Part shown: piece after piece, positions 17,759 to 26,364 of the stretch
How positions within the stretch are numbered: the first letter of the stretch is position 1
Layout of the letters: every line of letters starts with the position of its first letter
Source: Pseudomonadota bacterium
Lineage (GTDB): Bacteria; Pseudomonadota; Gammaproteobacteria; Steroidobacterales; Steroidobacteraceae
DNA: 64,000 bases
Assembly: GCA_021777555.1 (NCBI GenBank)
Contig: JAJYDK010000003.1
Span: forward strand, 62,001-126,000
Reading direction: 5' to 3'
The notes under the pieces: generated by a model
The model's database searches: none
Seen by the model: only the letters and a program-made list of their open reading frames with translations
What the model was told of the DNA's origin: nothing
Made by a program: the position numbers and the translations under genes

Positions 17759-19612
17759 ATGTCCGTTGCCGCCCGCGCCCGCCGAGATGCGCTTTCCCCG
17801 CCGGAGTCCGAGCCGCTCACCCTGCGCGGCTTCTTCGGCGTGTTTCGCTACAGTCGCCGCGCCATCGAGCTGGTGTGGAGCACCAACCGGCCGCTCACCG
17901 TCTGGTTCGCGGCGCTGACGCTCATCGCCGGTGTGTTGCCGGCCTCCGTGGCCTACATTGGCTCGCTGATCGTCGACGGGGTGGTGGCCGCCATCCGCGC
18001 CGGCGGAGCAGGCTCCTCGCACGTGATCACGCTCGTCGTGCTCGAGGGGGTGCTGGTCGCTGCGATCGCGGCCGCCCAGAGGGGATTGACGCTGTCCCGA
18101 TCGCTGCTGCGCGTGCAGCTCGGGCAACGGGTCAATGAGATGATTCTCGAAAAGGCGTTGACGCTCTCGCTCGGTCAGTTCGAGGACTCGGAGTTCTACG
18201 ACAAACTCACCCGCGCGCGTCGGGAAGCCTCGAGTCGGCCCCTGAGCCTGGTGACGCGGACCTTCGGACTGGCGCAGAACGTCATCTCGCTGGTGAGCTA
18301 CGGGGCGCTGCTCGCCCGATTCTCGCCGTGGGCCGTCGCCGTGCTGCTGCTCGCGGGTCTTCCGGCGTTCCTCGCCGAAGCGAAGTTCTCCGGTGACGCG
18401 TTCCGGCTGTTCCGCTGGCGCTCGCCCGAGACCCGCATGCAGAGCTACCTCGAGACCGTGCTTGCGCGGGAAGACTATGCCAAGGAAATCAAGCTGTATG
18501 GCCTCGGGTCACGGCTGCTCGATCGCTACCGCGACATCTTCCGCCGACTGTATCGGGCCGACCGCGCGCTGACCGTGCGCCGCGGGATATGGGGCTTCGT
18601 GCTCGGGCTTCTTGCCACCCTGACGCTGTACGCGGCGTATGCCTGGATCGCCCTCAGCACCATCCGGCGCGCCATCACATTGGGCCAGATGACCATGTAT
18701 CTGGCGCTGTTCCGCCAGGGCCAGGCGGCCGTATCGGCCATCCTGTCGACGGTCGGCGGCATGTATGAGGACAATCTCTATCTGTCGACGCTGTACGAAT
18801 ACCTGGAAACGGACGTGGCGCCGTCTGCCGGCAGGGTGGCGCGCGGCCCCCACCCCGAGGACGGCATCCGGTTCGAGGATGTCAGCTTCGCATACCCGGG
18901 AGCGGAGACTCCGGCGCTCGAGCATGTGTGGCTGCACCTGAAGCCGGGAACGAGCCTGGCGCTGGTCGGGGAGAACGGCTCGGGAAAAACGACGTTGATC
19001 AAGCTGCTGACCCGGCTGTACGCTCCGACCAGCGGCCGCATCCTGCTCGATGGCGAGGACCTCGCCGACTGGGACGAGCGGGCGCTTCGCGAGCGCATCG
19101 GGGTGATCTTCCAGGACTTCGCCCGCTACCAGATGCCGGTGGGGGAGAACATCGGCGCCGGCGATGACCGCTACTTCGAGGACGAGGCGCGTTGGCGCGA
19201 GGCCGCGGCCAAGGGCCGCGCCGATGATTTCATCAAGACGCTGCCCGCGGGCTACCACACTCAGCTCGGCAAGTGGTTCCAGGACGGACGCGAGCTCTCC
19301 GGCGGACAGTGGCAGAAAGTGGCGCTGTCCCGGGCTTTCATGCGCACGCGGGCCGACGTACTGGTGTTGGATGAGCCCACCGCGGCAATGGATGCGCAGG
19401 CGGAAGCCGAAGTGTTCGAGCACTTCAGCCAGCTTGCGCGCGAGCGCATCACGATCCTCATCTCGCACCGATTCTCCACGGTGCGCATGGCCGACCAGAT
19501 CGTGGTGCTCGATCGCGGGCGCATCCTCGAGCGGGGCGGCCACGAGGAGCTCATGCGCCTGGATGGGGTCTACGCGAGGCTGTTCACGCTGCAGGCCCGG
19601 GGCTACCGCTAG
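17759..19612 (+). CDS. ABC exporter, fused membrane and ATPase domains
   Basis: A protein of about 617 residues and a type IV ABC half-transporter. The first 330 residues hold about six membrane segments. The nucleotide-binding domain has Walker A GENGSGKTT near residue 404, signature LSGGQWQKVALSRAF, Walker B VLVLDEPTAAMD and H-loop SHRFSTVR. It lies 85 bp after the flavoprotein gene on the same strand, perhaps co-transcribed. The cargo is unknown. The helical region resembles uncharacterised exporters rather than MsbA. Confidence 0.9.
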   Translation: MSVAARARRDALSPPESEPLTLRGFFGVFRYSRRAIELVWSTNRPLTVWFAALTLIAGVLPASVAYIGSLIVDGVVAAIRAGGAGSSHVITLVVLEGVLVAAIAAAQRGLTLSRSLLRVQLGQRVNEMILEKALTLSLGQFEDSEFYDKLTRARREASSRPLSLVTRTFGLAQNVISLVSYGALLARFSPWAVAVLLLAGLPAFLAEAKFSGDAFRLFRWRSPETRMQSYLETVLAREDYAKEIKLYGLGSRLLDRYRDIFRRLYRADRALTVRRGIWGFVLGLLATLTLYAAYAWIALSTIRRAITLGQMTMYLALFRQGQAAVSAILSTVGGMYEDNLYLSTLYEYLETDVAPSAGRVARGPHPEDGIRFEDVSFAYPGAETPALEHVWLHLKPGTSLALVGENGSGKTTLIKLLTRLYAPTSGRILLDGEDLADWDERALRERIGVIFQDFARYQMPVGENIGAGDDRYFEDEARWREAAAKGRADDFIKTLPAGYHTQLGKWFQDGRELSGGQWQKVALSRAFMRTRADVLVLDEPTAAMDAQAEAEVFEHFSQLARERITILISHRFSTVRMADQIVVLDRGRILERGGHEELMRLDGVYARLFTLQARGYR

Positions 19613-19704
19613 GGGCGGCCTCGGCGCGCTCCGCCACGCCTTCGCCGCGCACTGCCGCCCTCCGGCATGCGGCTCGGGCCATTGGCGCGGCGCGCGCATT
19701 CCGA

Positions 19705-19723
19705 TATTATCATAGTCATTATA
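19705..19723. promoter_or_regulatory. AT-rich inverted repeat operator, copy 1 (acyl-CoA dehydrogenase promoter)
   Basis: TATTAT-N7-ATTATA, one mismatch from TATTAT-N7-ATAATA. It stands out in GC-rich surroundings and overlaps a TATAAA -10 box at 19720-19725 in front of the acyl-CoA dehydrogenase gene. Similar repeats precede three other genes of the same locus. Confidence 0.55.
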
Positions 19724-19760
19724 AAATACGCCGGTCCGGCGCCTGTCGGGGGAAGATCCG

Positions 19761-20924
19761 ATGGACTTCGCGCTCACTGAAGAACAGCAGCTCATCGTCA
19801 GGACAACCGGCGAGTTCGTGCGCCGGGAGCTCTACCCGCACGAGGCGGAGGTGGAGGAGTCGGGGTGTCTGCGCGAGGAGCTCCGCCGCGAGCTCAAGGC
19901 CAAGGCCATCGGCGCCGGCCTCCATGCAGCCAACATGCCGGCGGAGGTCGGCGGCGGCGGCCTCGATCCGGTGAGCTGGGTGTTGTACGAGAAGGAGCTC
20001 GGGCGCACGAGCTACGCGCTCCACTATTCATGCGTCGCCCGCCCTTCGAACATTCTGCTCGCCTGCGAGGGAGAGCAGCGCGAGCGGTACCTGCTGCCGA
20101 CGGTGCGCGGCGAGCGCACCGAGTGCCTCGCCATGACCGAGCCGGACGCGGGCTCGGACCTGCGCGGCATGAAGACGACCGCGGTGTCAAAGGGCGGAGA
20201 CCTCGTGCTGAACGGCACGAAGCACTTCATCAGCCACGCGGACCACTCCGATTTCGTGATCCTGTTCGCCGCCTCCGGAGAAGAGAGCTCCGCTCGTGGC
20301 CCGCGCCGTCTCATCACGGCGCTGCTCATCGACATGGGCACGCCGGGATTCGAAGTCCTGCCGGGCTACCGCAACGTGTCCCACCGCGGTTACACCAACA
20401 GCATCCTGAAGTTCACCGACTGCCGGGTGCCCAAATCGGCGGTGCTCGGGGAGCTGCACAAGGGCTTCGAAGTCGCCAACACCTGGCTCGGCGCGACCCG
20501 GCTGCAGGTGGCGGCCAACTGCCTGGGACGGGCGGAGCGGGCGCTCGATCTCGCCAGGCAATGGGCGGTGGACCGCGTGCAGTTCGGCCAGCCCATCGGC
20601 AGATTCCAGGGCGTGGCGTTCAAGCTCGCCGACATGGCGGTCGAGCTGCGCGCCGCGGAGCTGCTCACCCTGGAGGCCGCCTGGAAGCTCGCTCAGGGCA
20701 GCGCGACGGATCTCGACATGTCGATCGCCAAGCTCAAGGCGACCGAGATGCTCGCCATGGTGGCCGATGAGGCGCTGCAGATCCATGGCGGCATGGGTCT
20801 GATGACGGAGCTGCCTCTGGAGCGTATCTGGCGCGACGCGCGCATCGAGCGCATCTGGGACGGCACGAGCGAGGTGCAGCGTCACATCATCTCGCGCGCA
20901 TTATTGCGGCCGCTCGGCGGCTAG
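19761..20924 (+). CDS. Acyl-CoA dehydrogenase (candidate gamma-butyrobetainyl-CoA dehydrogenase)
   Basis: A 387-residue flavin enzyme that introduces a 2,3 double bond into an acyl-CoA. Family marks include MTEPDAGSDLRGMKTTA (FAD/substrate loop), KHFISHADHSDFVILFA, and the C-terminal IWDGTSEVQRHIISRAL. In the medium-chain family the catalytic base is the Glu of YEGTS; here Asp stands at that place (WDGTS). The gene faces a CaiD-like hydratase and CoA-ligase operon and shares their operator type. A role on gamma-butyrobetainyl-CoA or a similar quaternary-amine CoA ester is inferred from that context only. Confidence 0.88.
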   Translation: MDFALTEEQQLIVRTTGEFVRRELYPHEAEVEESGCLREELRRELKAKAIGAGLHAANMPAEVGGGGLDPVSWVLYEKELGRTSYALHYSCVARPSNILLACEGEQRERYLLPTVRGERTECLAMTEPDAGSDLRGMKTTAVSKGGDLVLNGTKHFISHADHSDFVILFAASGEESSARGPRRLITALLIDMGTPGFEVLPGYRNVSHRGYTNSILKFTDCRVPKSAVLGELHKGFEVANTWLGATRLQVAANCLGRAERALDLARQWAVDRVQFGQPIGRFQGVAFKLADMAVELRAAELLTLEAAWKLAQGSATDLDMSIAKLKATEMLAMVADEALQIHGGMGLMTELPLERIWRDARIERIWDGTSEVQRHIISRALLRPLGG

Positions 20925-20940
20925 CGGGCGGGCCGCGCGG

Positions 20941-21732
20941 TCAGCGGCCTTTCCAGACGGGCTTGCGCTTCTCGGCGAACGCGCTCGCCCCTTCTTTGAG
21001 ATCTTCCGAGCGGATGACGCGCTGAACGGCCTCCAGGCTGTCGTGCAGCTCGAACGCCTGGTGCTCCGCGACCCTCTCGGTGTGGCGCAGGAGCTGCTTG
21101 ATGGCCGGGAACAGCAGCGGCGGCCCGTCGGCGAGCTGGCGCGCGATCTCGCGCGCCTTGGCGAGAGCCCCGCCGCGCGGCACGACGTGGTTCGCGAGGC
21201 CCCAATGCTTTGCCTCCGCGGCGTCCATCCATCGGCCGGTCATCAGGAACTCGACGGCGACGTGGTAGGGAATGCGGCGCGGCAGCTTGATCGTGCCGGC
21301 GTCCGCCAGCACGCCCACATTGATCTCCGGCAGCGCAAAGCGGGCATGCTCTTCCATCACGATGATGTCGCACCCGAGCACGATCTCGAACCCTCCGCCG
21401 CAGGCGATGCCATTGACCGCCGCGATGACCGGCTTGTCGAGATTGCGCGGGTGGTTGAGTCCGCCGAACCCGCCGCTCCCCCAGTCCTCGTCGGAGCGCT
21501 CGCCGGCGGCCGCCGCCTTCAAGTCCCAGCCGGGGCTGAAGAAGCGCTCGCCGGCGCCGGTGACGATCGCGATGCGCAGCTTCGGATCGTCGCGAAACGC
21601 GCCAAACACTTCGTTCAGGCGCCGGCTGGCGCCGAGGTCGATCGCGTTCGCCTTGGGCCGATCGATCCACACTTCGATGACCGCTCCGTCCGTGACAGTG
21701 CGGATGCCGTCTCTTTCGCTGGTGTCGGACAT
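20941..21732 (-). CDS. caiD: Enoyl-CoA hydratase, CaiD-like (candidate crotonobetainyl-CoA hydratase)
   Basis: A 263-residue crotonase-fold enzyme. From memory it is strikingly like E. coli CaiD: IDRPKANAID near the start, FFSPGWDLKAAAAGE, NLDKPVIAAVNGIACGGGFE (oxyanion-hole region) and the C-terminal AFAEKRKPVWKGR all have close CaiD equivalents. CaiD interconverts crotonobetainyl-CoA and carnitinyl-CoA. The start lies 2 bp after the ligase stop with a GAGGAT site inside the ligase end, so translation is coupled. It converges with the acyl-CoA dehydrogenase gene. Confidence 0.85.
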   Translation of the reverse strand: MSDTSERDGIRTVTDGAVIEVWIDRPKANAIDLGASRRLNEVFGAFRDDPKLRIAIVTGAGERFFSPGWDLKAAAAGERSDEDWGSGGFGGLNHPRNLDKPVIAAVNGIACGGGFEIVLGCDIIVMEEHARFALPEINVGVLADAGTIKLPRRIPYHVAVEFLMTGRWMDAAEAKHWGLANHVVPRGGALAKAREIARQLADGPPLLFPAIKQLLRHTERVAEHQAFELHDSLEAVQRVIRSEDLKEGASAFAEKRKPVWKGR

Positions 21733-21734
21733 GT

Positions 21735-23819
21735 TCAGTTATCCTCGATAAGGCGGATCAATGCGTCCACCGCCACGGCGCCGCGGCCCGAGGGGCGAAC
21801 GATGACAGGGTTGACGTCGAGCTCGAGCAACCGGTCGAGGTTGTCCTGCGCATAGCGGGCGCACGCCAGGGTGGCTTGGGCCAGCGCCGGAATGTCCCCC
21901 GGCGGGCGTCCGCGGTAGCCGCCGAGGAGCCTCCCCACGCGCAGCCCGGCGACTGCGCGCTCGATATCGGCGGATGTGAAGGGCGGCAGCAGGATGGCCG
22001 TGTCCTTGAGCAGCTCCGTGAGGACGCCGCCTGCGCCGAGCACGAGCAGTTGACCAAACTGGGCGTCCGCTTTGATGCCGACCAGGATCTCGGCGACGCC
22101 ATCGGTAATCATGTGCTCCACGAGCAAGCGGTCGGACAGTCGCGACAACCACTTGGCCGCCGCGGCGGCCTCGGCCGGGGTCCGCACGTTGAGCGCCACG
22201 CCACCTACGTCCGATTTGTGCTCGAGCGCTGCTCCAGTGGCCTTGATCACGACTGGAAATCCGATCGCCGCCGCCGCATCGGCCGCCTCTTCGGGCGCCA
22301 CCAGGCGCGACGCCGGGATCGGCACCCCGAGAGCCGCGAGCGCCGCCTTGCCTTCGCATTCGGGCAGCGTGCGCGCCGCCGGCTCGCCGGAGGATGGATC
22401 CGGCGGCGCTCTGCGCCGCGGCTTGAGCAGCTCCACGCGGCTGCCGCGCTGCCATGCTTCGCCGATACCCGCGGCCCCAGCGAGGGCTTCGAGCGCCTCG
22501 CGCTGGCCCTGCAGTGGGGCGATTCCGCACGCGAGGCACCGGGTGCGAGCTTCCTGCGGCAGCGACTCGGGGAGCGAGCTGATGAGCGCTGCTCGGCCGG
22601 CGCCCTCGCCACCGGAGGCCTGAAACTCCTCGATGACCGCGAGATAACTCTGTGGATCGGCTTCCTCGGCGGGCGGACAGTCGACCACCAGTCCGACGGC
22701 GTCGTAGCCGGAGCGGCGCACCTCCGTGAACAGGGCATGGAGCCGCGGCCGGTCGAACCAGATGTGCGTGTGAAAATCGAACGGGTTGGAGAGTGTGACC
22801 CGCTCCCCGAGCAGCTCGCGCAGCCGCGCCGTGGGTCCCGCTGGCATGGGCGCAAAGGCGAGATCGAGCCCCCGGGCGGTATCGGCGGCCATCGCCATGT
22901 CCCCGCCCGAGGCGCCCATCAACAACACGTTGCGCCCGGGCAGCGGTCCGCGGACGTGCAACAGCTTGAGCGTCTCGCAGAGCGTTGCCAGCGTATCGCA
23001 GCGTGCGAGCCCGCTCTGCCTGCAGAACGCGTCGAAGGCGGCGTCGGCCCCCGCGAGCGAGCCGGTGTGGCTGTGCGCCGTACGCGCCGCTGCGACCGTG
23101 CGTCCAGCCTTCACCAAGGCAATGGGCTTGCCAGCGGCTCTGGCGCTATCCGCCGCGCGCGCGAAGCGCTCGGCGTCCTTCACTCCCTCGACGTACAGAC
23201 CGAACGCGGTGACGCGGTCATCCCCGGCAAGCCGCTCGATGAGATCCTCGACGGCAAGGCGTTCCTGGTTGCCGACCGTGAGCACGTAGCCGAGGGGAAG
23301 CGAGCGGCGGTTGAACAGCAGGTTGAGCGCAATCGTGCCGCTCTGGCAGATGAGCGCCACGCCGCGCTCGGGTGGGGCGCCGACCAGCTGGTCCGGCCAG
23401 AGCGCGGCGCGATCGAAGAAGTTGATGAAGCCGTAACAGTTGGGGCCGAGATACGGCAAATCTCCCGCCGCGGCGGCGAGCTCCCCGGCGAGACGTGTCC
23501 CCTCGGGTGTGCCCGTCTCGGCAAAGCCCGACGCGAAACACACGAATCCGCCGCCTTCGCGCCGCGCCAGCGCAGCGGCGATTGCGGGCGCTTCACCTGC
23601 CGGCGCCGCGATGAACGTCGCGTCGGGCGCCTCGGGCAGTTCTTCGATCGAGCGGTAATAACGCTGCCCGGCGCTCGCTGGCCGGCTCGGATGCACGCGC
23701 CACACCGGGCCGCGAAAACCCACTGCGCGGCATGCCGCCGCCGCGGCATCCGCCCAGACGCCGCCGCAGAGCGCGATGCTGCGCGGCGCCAGCAGGCGCT
23801 CCATCGCGTCCTCGCTCAT
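21735..23819 (-). CDS. Acetate--CoA ligase (ADP-forming)-type acyl-CoA synthetase
   Basis: A 694-residue single-chain member of the NDP-forming CoA ligase family. It has an N-terminal CoA-binding Rossmann domain, two succinyl-CoA-ligase-like domains with the probable phospho-His segment SHTGSLAGADAAF, and a C-terminal ATP-grasp domain (FPVVIKATGAALEHKSDVGGV; ending ELDVNPVIV). It forms an operon with the CaiD-like gene and is expected to activate carnitine, crotonobetaine or gamma-butyrobetaine to the CoA ester. That is contextual; it could act on another acid. ATG at 23819 with a G-rich site upstream. Confidence 0.88.
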   Translation of the reverse strand: MSEDAMERLLAPRSIALCGGVWADAAAAACRAVGFRGPVWRVHPSRPASAGQRYYRSIEELPEAPDATFIAAPAGEAPAIAAALARREGGGFVCFASGFAETGTPEGTRLAGELAAAAGDLPYLGPNCYGFINFFDRAALWPDQLVGAPPERGVALICQSGTIALNLLFNRRSLPLGYVLTVGNQERLAVEDLIERLAGDDRVTAFGLYVEGVKDAERFARAADSARAAGKPIALVKAGRTVAAARTAHSHTGSLAGADAAFDAFCRQSGLARCDTLATLCETLKLLHVRGPLPGRNVLLMGASGGDMAMAADTARGLDLAFAPMPAGPTARLRELLGERVTLSNPFDFHTHIWFDRPRLHALFTEVRRSGYDAVGLVVDCPPAEEADPQSYLAVIEEFQASGGEGAGRAALISSLPESLPQEARTRCLACGIAPLQGQREALEALAGAAGIGEAWQRGSRVELLKPRRRAPPDPSSGEPAARTLPECEGKAALAALGVPIPASRLVAPEEAADAAAAIGFPVVIKATGAALEHKSDVGGVALNVRTPAEAAAAAKWLSRLSDRLLVEHMITDGVAEILVGIKADAQFGQLLVLGAGGVLTELLKDTAILLPPFTSADIERAVAGLRVGRLLGGYRGRPPGDIPALAQATLACARYAQDNLDRLLELDVNPVIVRPSGRGAVAVDALIRLIEDN

Positions 23820-23841
23820 TCCGGGAACCCCCCTCTTTAAA

Positions 23842-23860
23842 TATTATGGGAAGAATAATA
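23842..23860. promoter_or_regulatory. AT-rich inverted repeat operator, copy 2 (CoA ligase-caiD promoter)
   Basis: TATTAT-N7-ATAATA with perfect 6-bp arms, 23 bp upstream of the ligase start. The 95 bp between this site and the end of the MttB-family gene show no further element. Confidence 0.6.
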
Positions 23861-23955
23861 CGAAATGGCCGAGGCGCGCACCACGGAGGCCGGGCCAGGC
23901 CCGCCCGGCATGACGGGCGGCGCTGGTCATGCCCGGACCTTCGACGGCGCATCCG

Positions 23956-25485
23956 TCAGCGCCGCTGGCGCCTCGAGCGCCGCCCCTCGCGCGGGCGAGG
24001 CGCGACGCTCGGCTGCTCCGCCCTCGGCAGTGTCTCGGGCAGGGGCTCATCGCGTGCCATCCCGCCCTTGATGATCCGCATCATCTCCTCATCGATCCTT
24101 GGATCGAGGGGCGGCGAGACGTACGCGCCGAGCAGGCGCTCCACTTCCTCGCGTACCCGCTGATCGAGGGTCATGCCGCCTCCCTGAAGCCATGTTTCCC
24201 GGTTGATCCGGTCGAACACCATGCCCGGCAGATAGAGCTCACTCGGCCAGTGCTTCAGGGTGTGTCCGGCGGTGAGCAGGTGCTTCTCGCGCAGCAACTG
24301 CCGCACCAGATCGCGGGTCGGAAGGTCCTCCTGCACGTCGAAGTCCCGGCAGAAATGCAGCGCCTGCCCGCACAGCTCGTCATCGAAAACCAGCTTGCCG
24401 AGGCTGAAGGTGAGGACGTAATCGAGCATGCCGGGGCCGGAGACGGAATTGATTCCGCTCACGGCCGCGAGCAGCGCCCCGGCGAAGGTCTCGGCCCCCG
24501 CCTGAGCGTCGAGGAACTTGCCTTCGCTGAGGGCCATGTAGCCTTGCGTCGGCAGATCGAGATGCTTGGCCACTTCGACGTACGCCACGTTCAGGTGCAG
24601 CGTCTCGATGGCCGCCATCGGTGACATGGCCGTCTTCATGTGGAAGGTGGCCGGGGCGCCGCCGAAGAGCACCGGGGTGCCGGGCTTGACGATCTGCGCC
24701 ATGGTCAATCCGGCCAACACGTCGGCGACGTGCATCACGGTTGCGCCCACCAGCGTGACCGGCGCGATGAGGCCCATCAGCGTCACCGGCACGATCTCGA
24801 TCGGTATGCCGAATTCCGCGCAGTCGAGCAGGTTCTGGCAGGAGTCCTCGCTGTACCGGTAGAAGCCCGTTGCGGTGACCGTGAAGATCGACATCGGACG
24901 GGATACCAGGTCGGCCTGGTCGCGACGGAACAGCTGCATCATCTGTGCCATGCGCACGACACCGTGCTCGGAGAACGCTCCCGAGACGATGGGCTTGAGT
25001 GTATTGGTGAGCAGCAGATAGAGGCGCCAGGCGTCCGAGATCATCGGATCGATGTCGTTCGTGGAGAAGGCAGTGGCCAGGTAACCGAGATTCTTCAGGC
25101 CATCGGCGACGCGCACGTACTCGATGAAATCGCGTGTGTTTGAGGGACGGGTCTCTGCGGTGCGATGGTCGAGCACGTGCAGACCGCTCGAGCCGGGGAC
25201 GAAGTGCACCTTGTCGCCGCCGAGCTCGGTATAGGGCGAGCCATCGCGGTCGTAGAGCGCAAAGCGCTTCGGGGCCGTCTCGATGGCGCGGTCCACGACT
25301 TCCGGCGGAAAGAGAATGCGCTCCGCGTCATCGGCGGTGCGCGCCAGTTTCAATCCGTGCTCGAGCAGCCGCTCCCGCAGCCGAGCCCCGCGGACCTCGA
25401 TGCCGATTTCGGCCAGGATCCGCTTGGCCTCATCGAGGATGGGGCCGATGAGGTGATTCGGAACGACGCGAAGCTGCGGTCTCAT
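23956..25485 (-). CDS. MttB-family (trimethylamine methyltransferase superfamily) corrinoid-dependent methyltransferase
   Basis: A 509-residue TIM-barrel methyltransferase of the MttB superfamily. Typical segments include [10 protein letters not shown] near the start, [39 protein letters not shown] and [14 protein letters not shown]. The frame is open with no in-frame amber codon, so it belongs to the non-pyrrolysine branch. Members of that branch demethylate glycine betaine (MtgB), proline betaine (MtpB), carnitine (MtcB) or gamma-butyrobetaine (MtyB). Its place in a carnitine-type locus points to one of these. No corrinoid protein or methyl-tetrahydrofolate partner is in the window. The last 30 residues are a basic, disordered tail. 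Confidence 0.85.
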   Translation of the reverse strand: MRPQLRVVPNHLIGPILDEAKRILAEIGIEVRGARLRERLLEHGLKLARTADDAERILFPPEVVDRAIETAPKRFALYDRDGSPYTELGGDKVHFVPGSSGLHVLDHRTAETRPSNTRDFIEYVRVADGLKNLGYLATAFSTNDIDPMISDAWRLYLLLTNTLKPIVSGAFSEHGVVRMAQMMQLFRRDQADLVSRPMSIFTVTATGFYRYSEDSCQNLLDCAEFGIPIEIVPVTLMGLIAPVTLVGATVMHVADVLAGLTMAQIVKPGTPVLFGGAPATFHMKTAMSPMAAIETLHLNVAYVEVAKHLDLPTQGYMALSEGKFLDAQAGAETFAGALLAAVSGINSVSGPGMLDYVLTFSLGKLVFDDELCGQALHFCRDFDVQEDLPTRDLVRQLLREKHLLTAGHTLKHWPSELYLPGMVFDRINRETWLQGGGMTLDQRVREEVERLLGAYVSPPLDPRIDEEMMRIIKGGMARDEPLPETLPRAEQPSVAPRPREGRRSRRQRR

Positions 25486-25521
25486 CGAAGCGGCACTCCA
25501 TCCTTCGGGGCGGGGCTCGTA

Positions 25522-25537
25522 TTGAACAAGCGTACAA
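25522..25537. promoter_or_regulatory. BetI-box-like inverted repeat upstream of the MttB-family gene
   Basis: TTGAAC-N4-GTACAA (one mismatch) lies between the BetI-like regulator gene and the methyltransferase gene. It looks like the TTGAAC-type half sites described for BetI. This is different from the TATTAT repeats, so two regulators may share the locus. Confidence 0.45.
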
Positions 25538-25589
25538 TAGCGCCCAAACGGCCGTCAACCAGGGGTCGCCCCGTTGCCGCGAGCGTGCG

Positions 25590-26258
25590 TCAGCGCCCCT
25601 CGCGAGGCCCCGGCCGATGCGTGAGAAGGCTCGGGAAGGCGCCCGAGCACAGCGCGTGGGTCCAGTCCTCGCAAAGCGCCACGGCGTCCGCGGGTTTGAA
25701 GGCGCGGGGATTCAGGCTTGCCTCGATCCACAGCCCATCGAGGAGAGCCGCGAGAGCGATGCCGGCCGGCTTCAGCCTGAAGGCGGGGACCCCCTCGGTC
25801 CCACGCAGTTGACCGAGAAGGGACTCGAGCGCGGCCCGATACGCGACATACGTCCGGTCCTGCACGGCCCGCACGGCGGCGTCGTGCGCGCTCATGCTCC
25901 AGAAGACGAGCCATGTGCCGAAGAGGTCCGGCTCGAGCAGCGCCGGTGCGAACGACGCCTCGAAGAAGCGCCGCAACCGCTCGCGCGGTCCGGCTCCAGG
26001 CTGTCGCGCCTGCTGTTGGATGGATCGCAGGAGCGACATCGCCAGGGATTCGTAGGAAGCGGCCACCAGGGCGGAGATGCTGGGAAAATGATGGGTGATC
26101 AGGCCCGCCGATACGCCCGCTTCGGCGGCTATGCGTCTCGCGGACGCGCCGTCGTGTCCGCGTTTGCGCAAACACGACAGCGTCGCTTCGATCAGGGCTT
26201 CGCGGCGCACCGTCGGCGGAGCGCGGCGGAATTTCGGCGTGTGCTGCTCTTTGGCCAT
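25590..26258 (-). CDS. TetR-family regulator, BetI-like
   Basis: A 222-residue regulator. The N-terminal helix-turn-helix has SARRIAAEAGVSAGLITHHFPSISALV. The C-terminal ligand domain shows the BetI pattern: TWLVFWSMSAHDAAV and AALLDGLWIEASL, as in the choline-responsive repressor BetI. It is the first gene upstream of the methyltransferase gene (104 bp gap with a BetI-like box). A quaternary-amine inducer such as choline, betaine or carnitine is likely but not shown. Confidence 0.85.
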   Translation of the reverse strand: MAKEQHTPKFRRAPPTVRREALIEATLSCLRKRGHDGASARRIAAEAGVSAGLITHHFPSISALVAASYESLAMSLLRSIQQQARQPGAGPRERLRRFFEASFAPALLEPDLFGTWLVFWSMSAHDAAVRAVQDRTYVAYRAALESLLGQLRGTEGVPAFRLKPAGIALAALLDGLWIEASLNPRAFKPADAVALCEDWTHALCSGAFPSLLTHRPGPREGR

Positions 26259-26364
26259 CTCGGGTCCGGTCTGTGGAGGGGCACTCCGCGGCGCGCCATG
26301 CCCGCCTGCGGATCATACCGTGCCACGGACAGTGCAGACAGGTCGCCCCGATCCATGAGGTGCT

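Noticed and set aside
23956-25485. Pyrrolysine-containing trimethylamine methyltransferase
   Set aside because: The frame has no in-frame amber codon, and no pyrrolysine genes are in the window.
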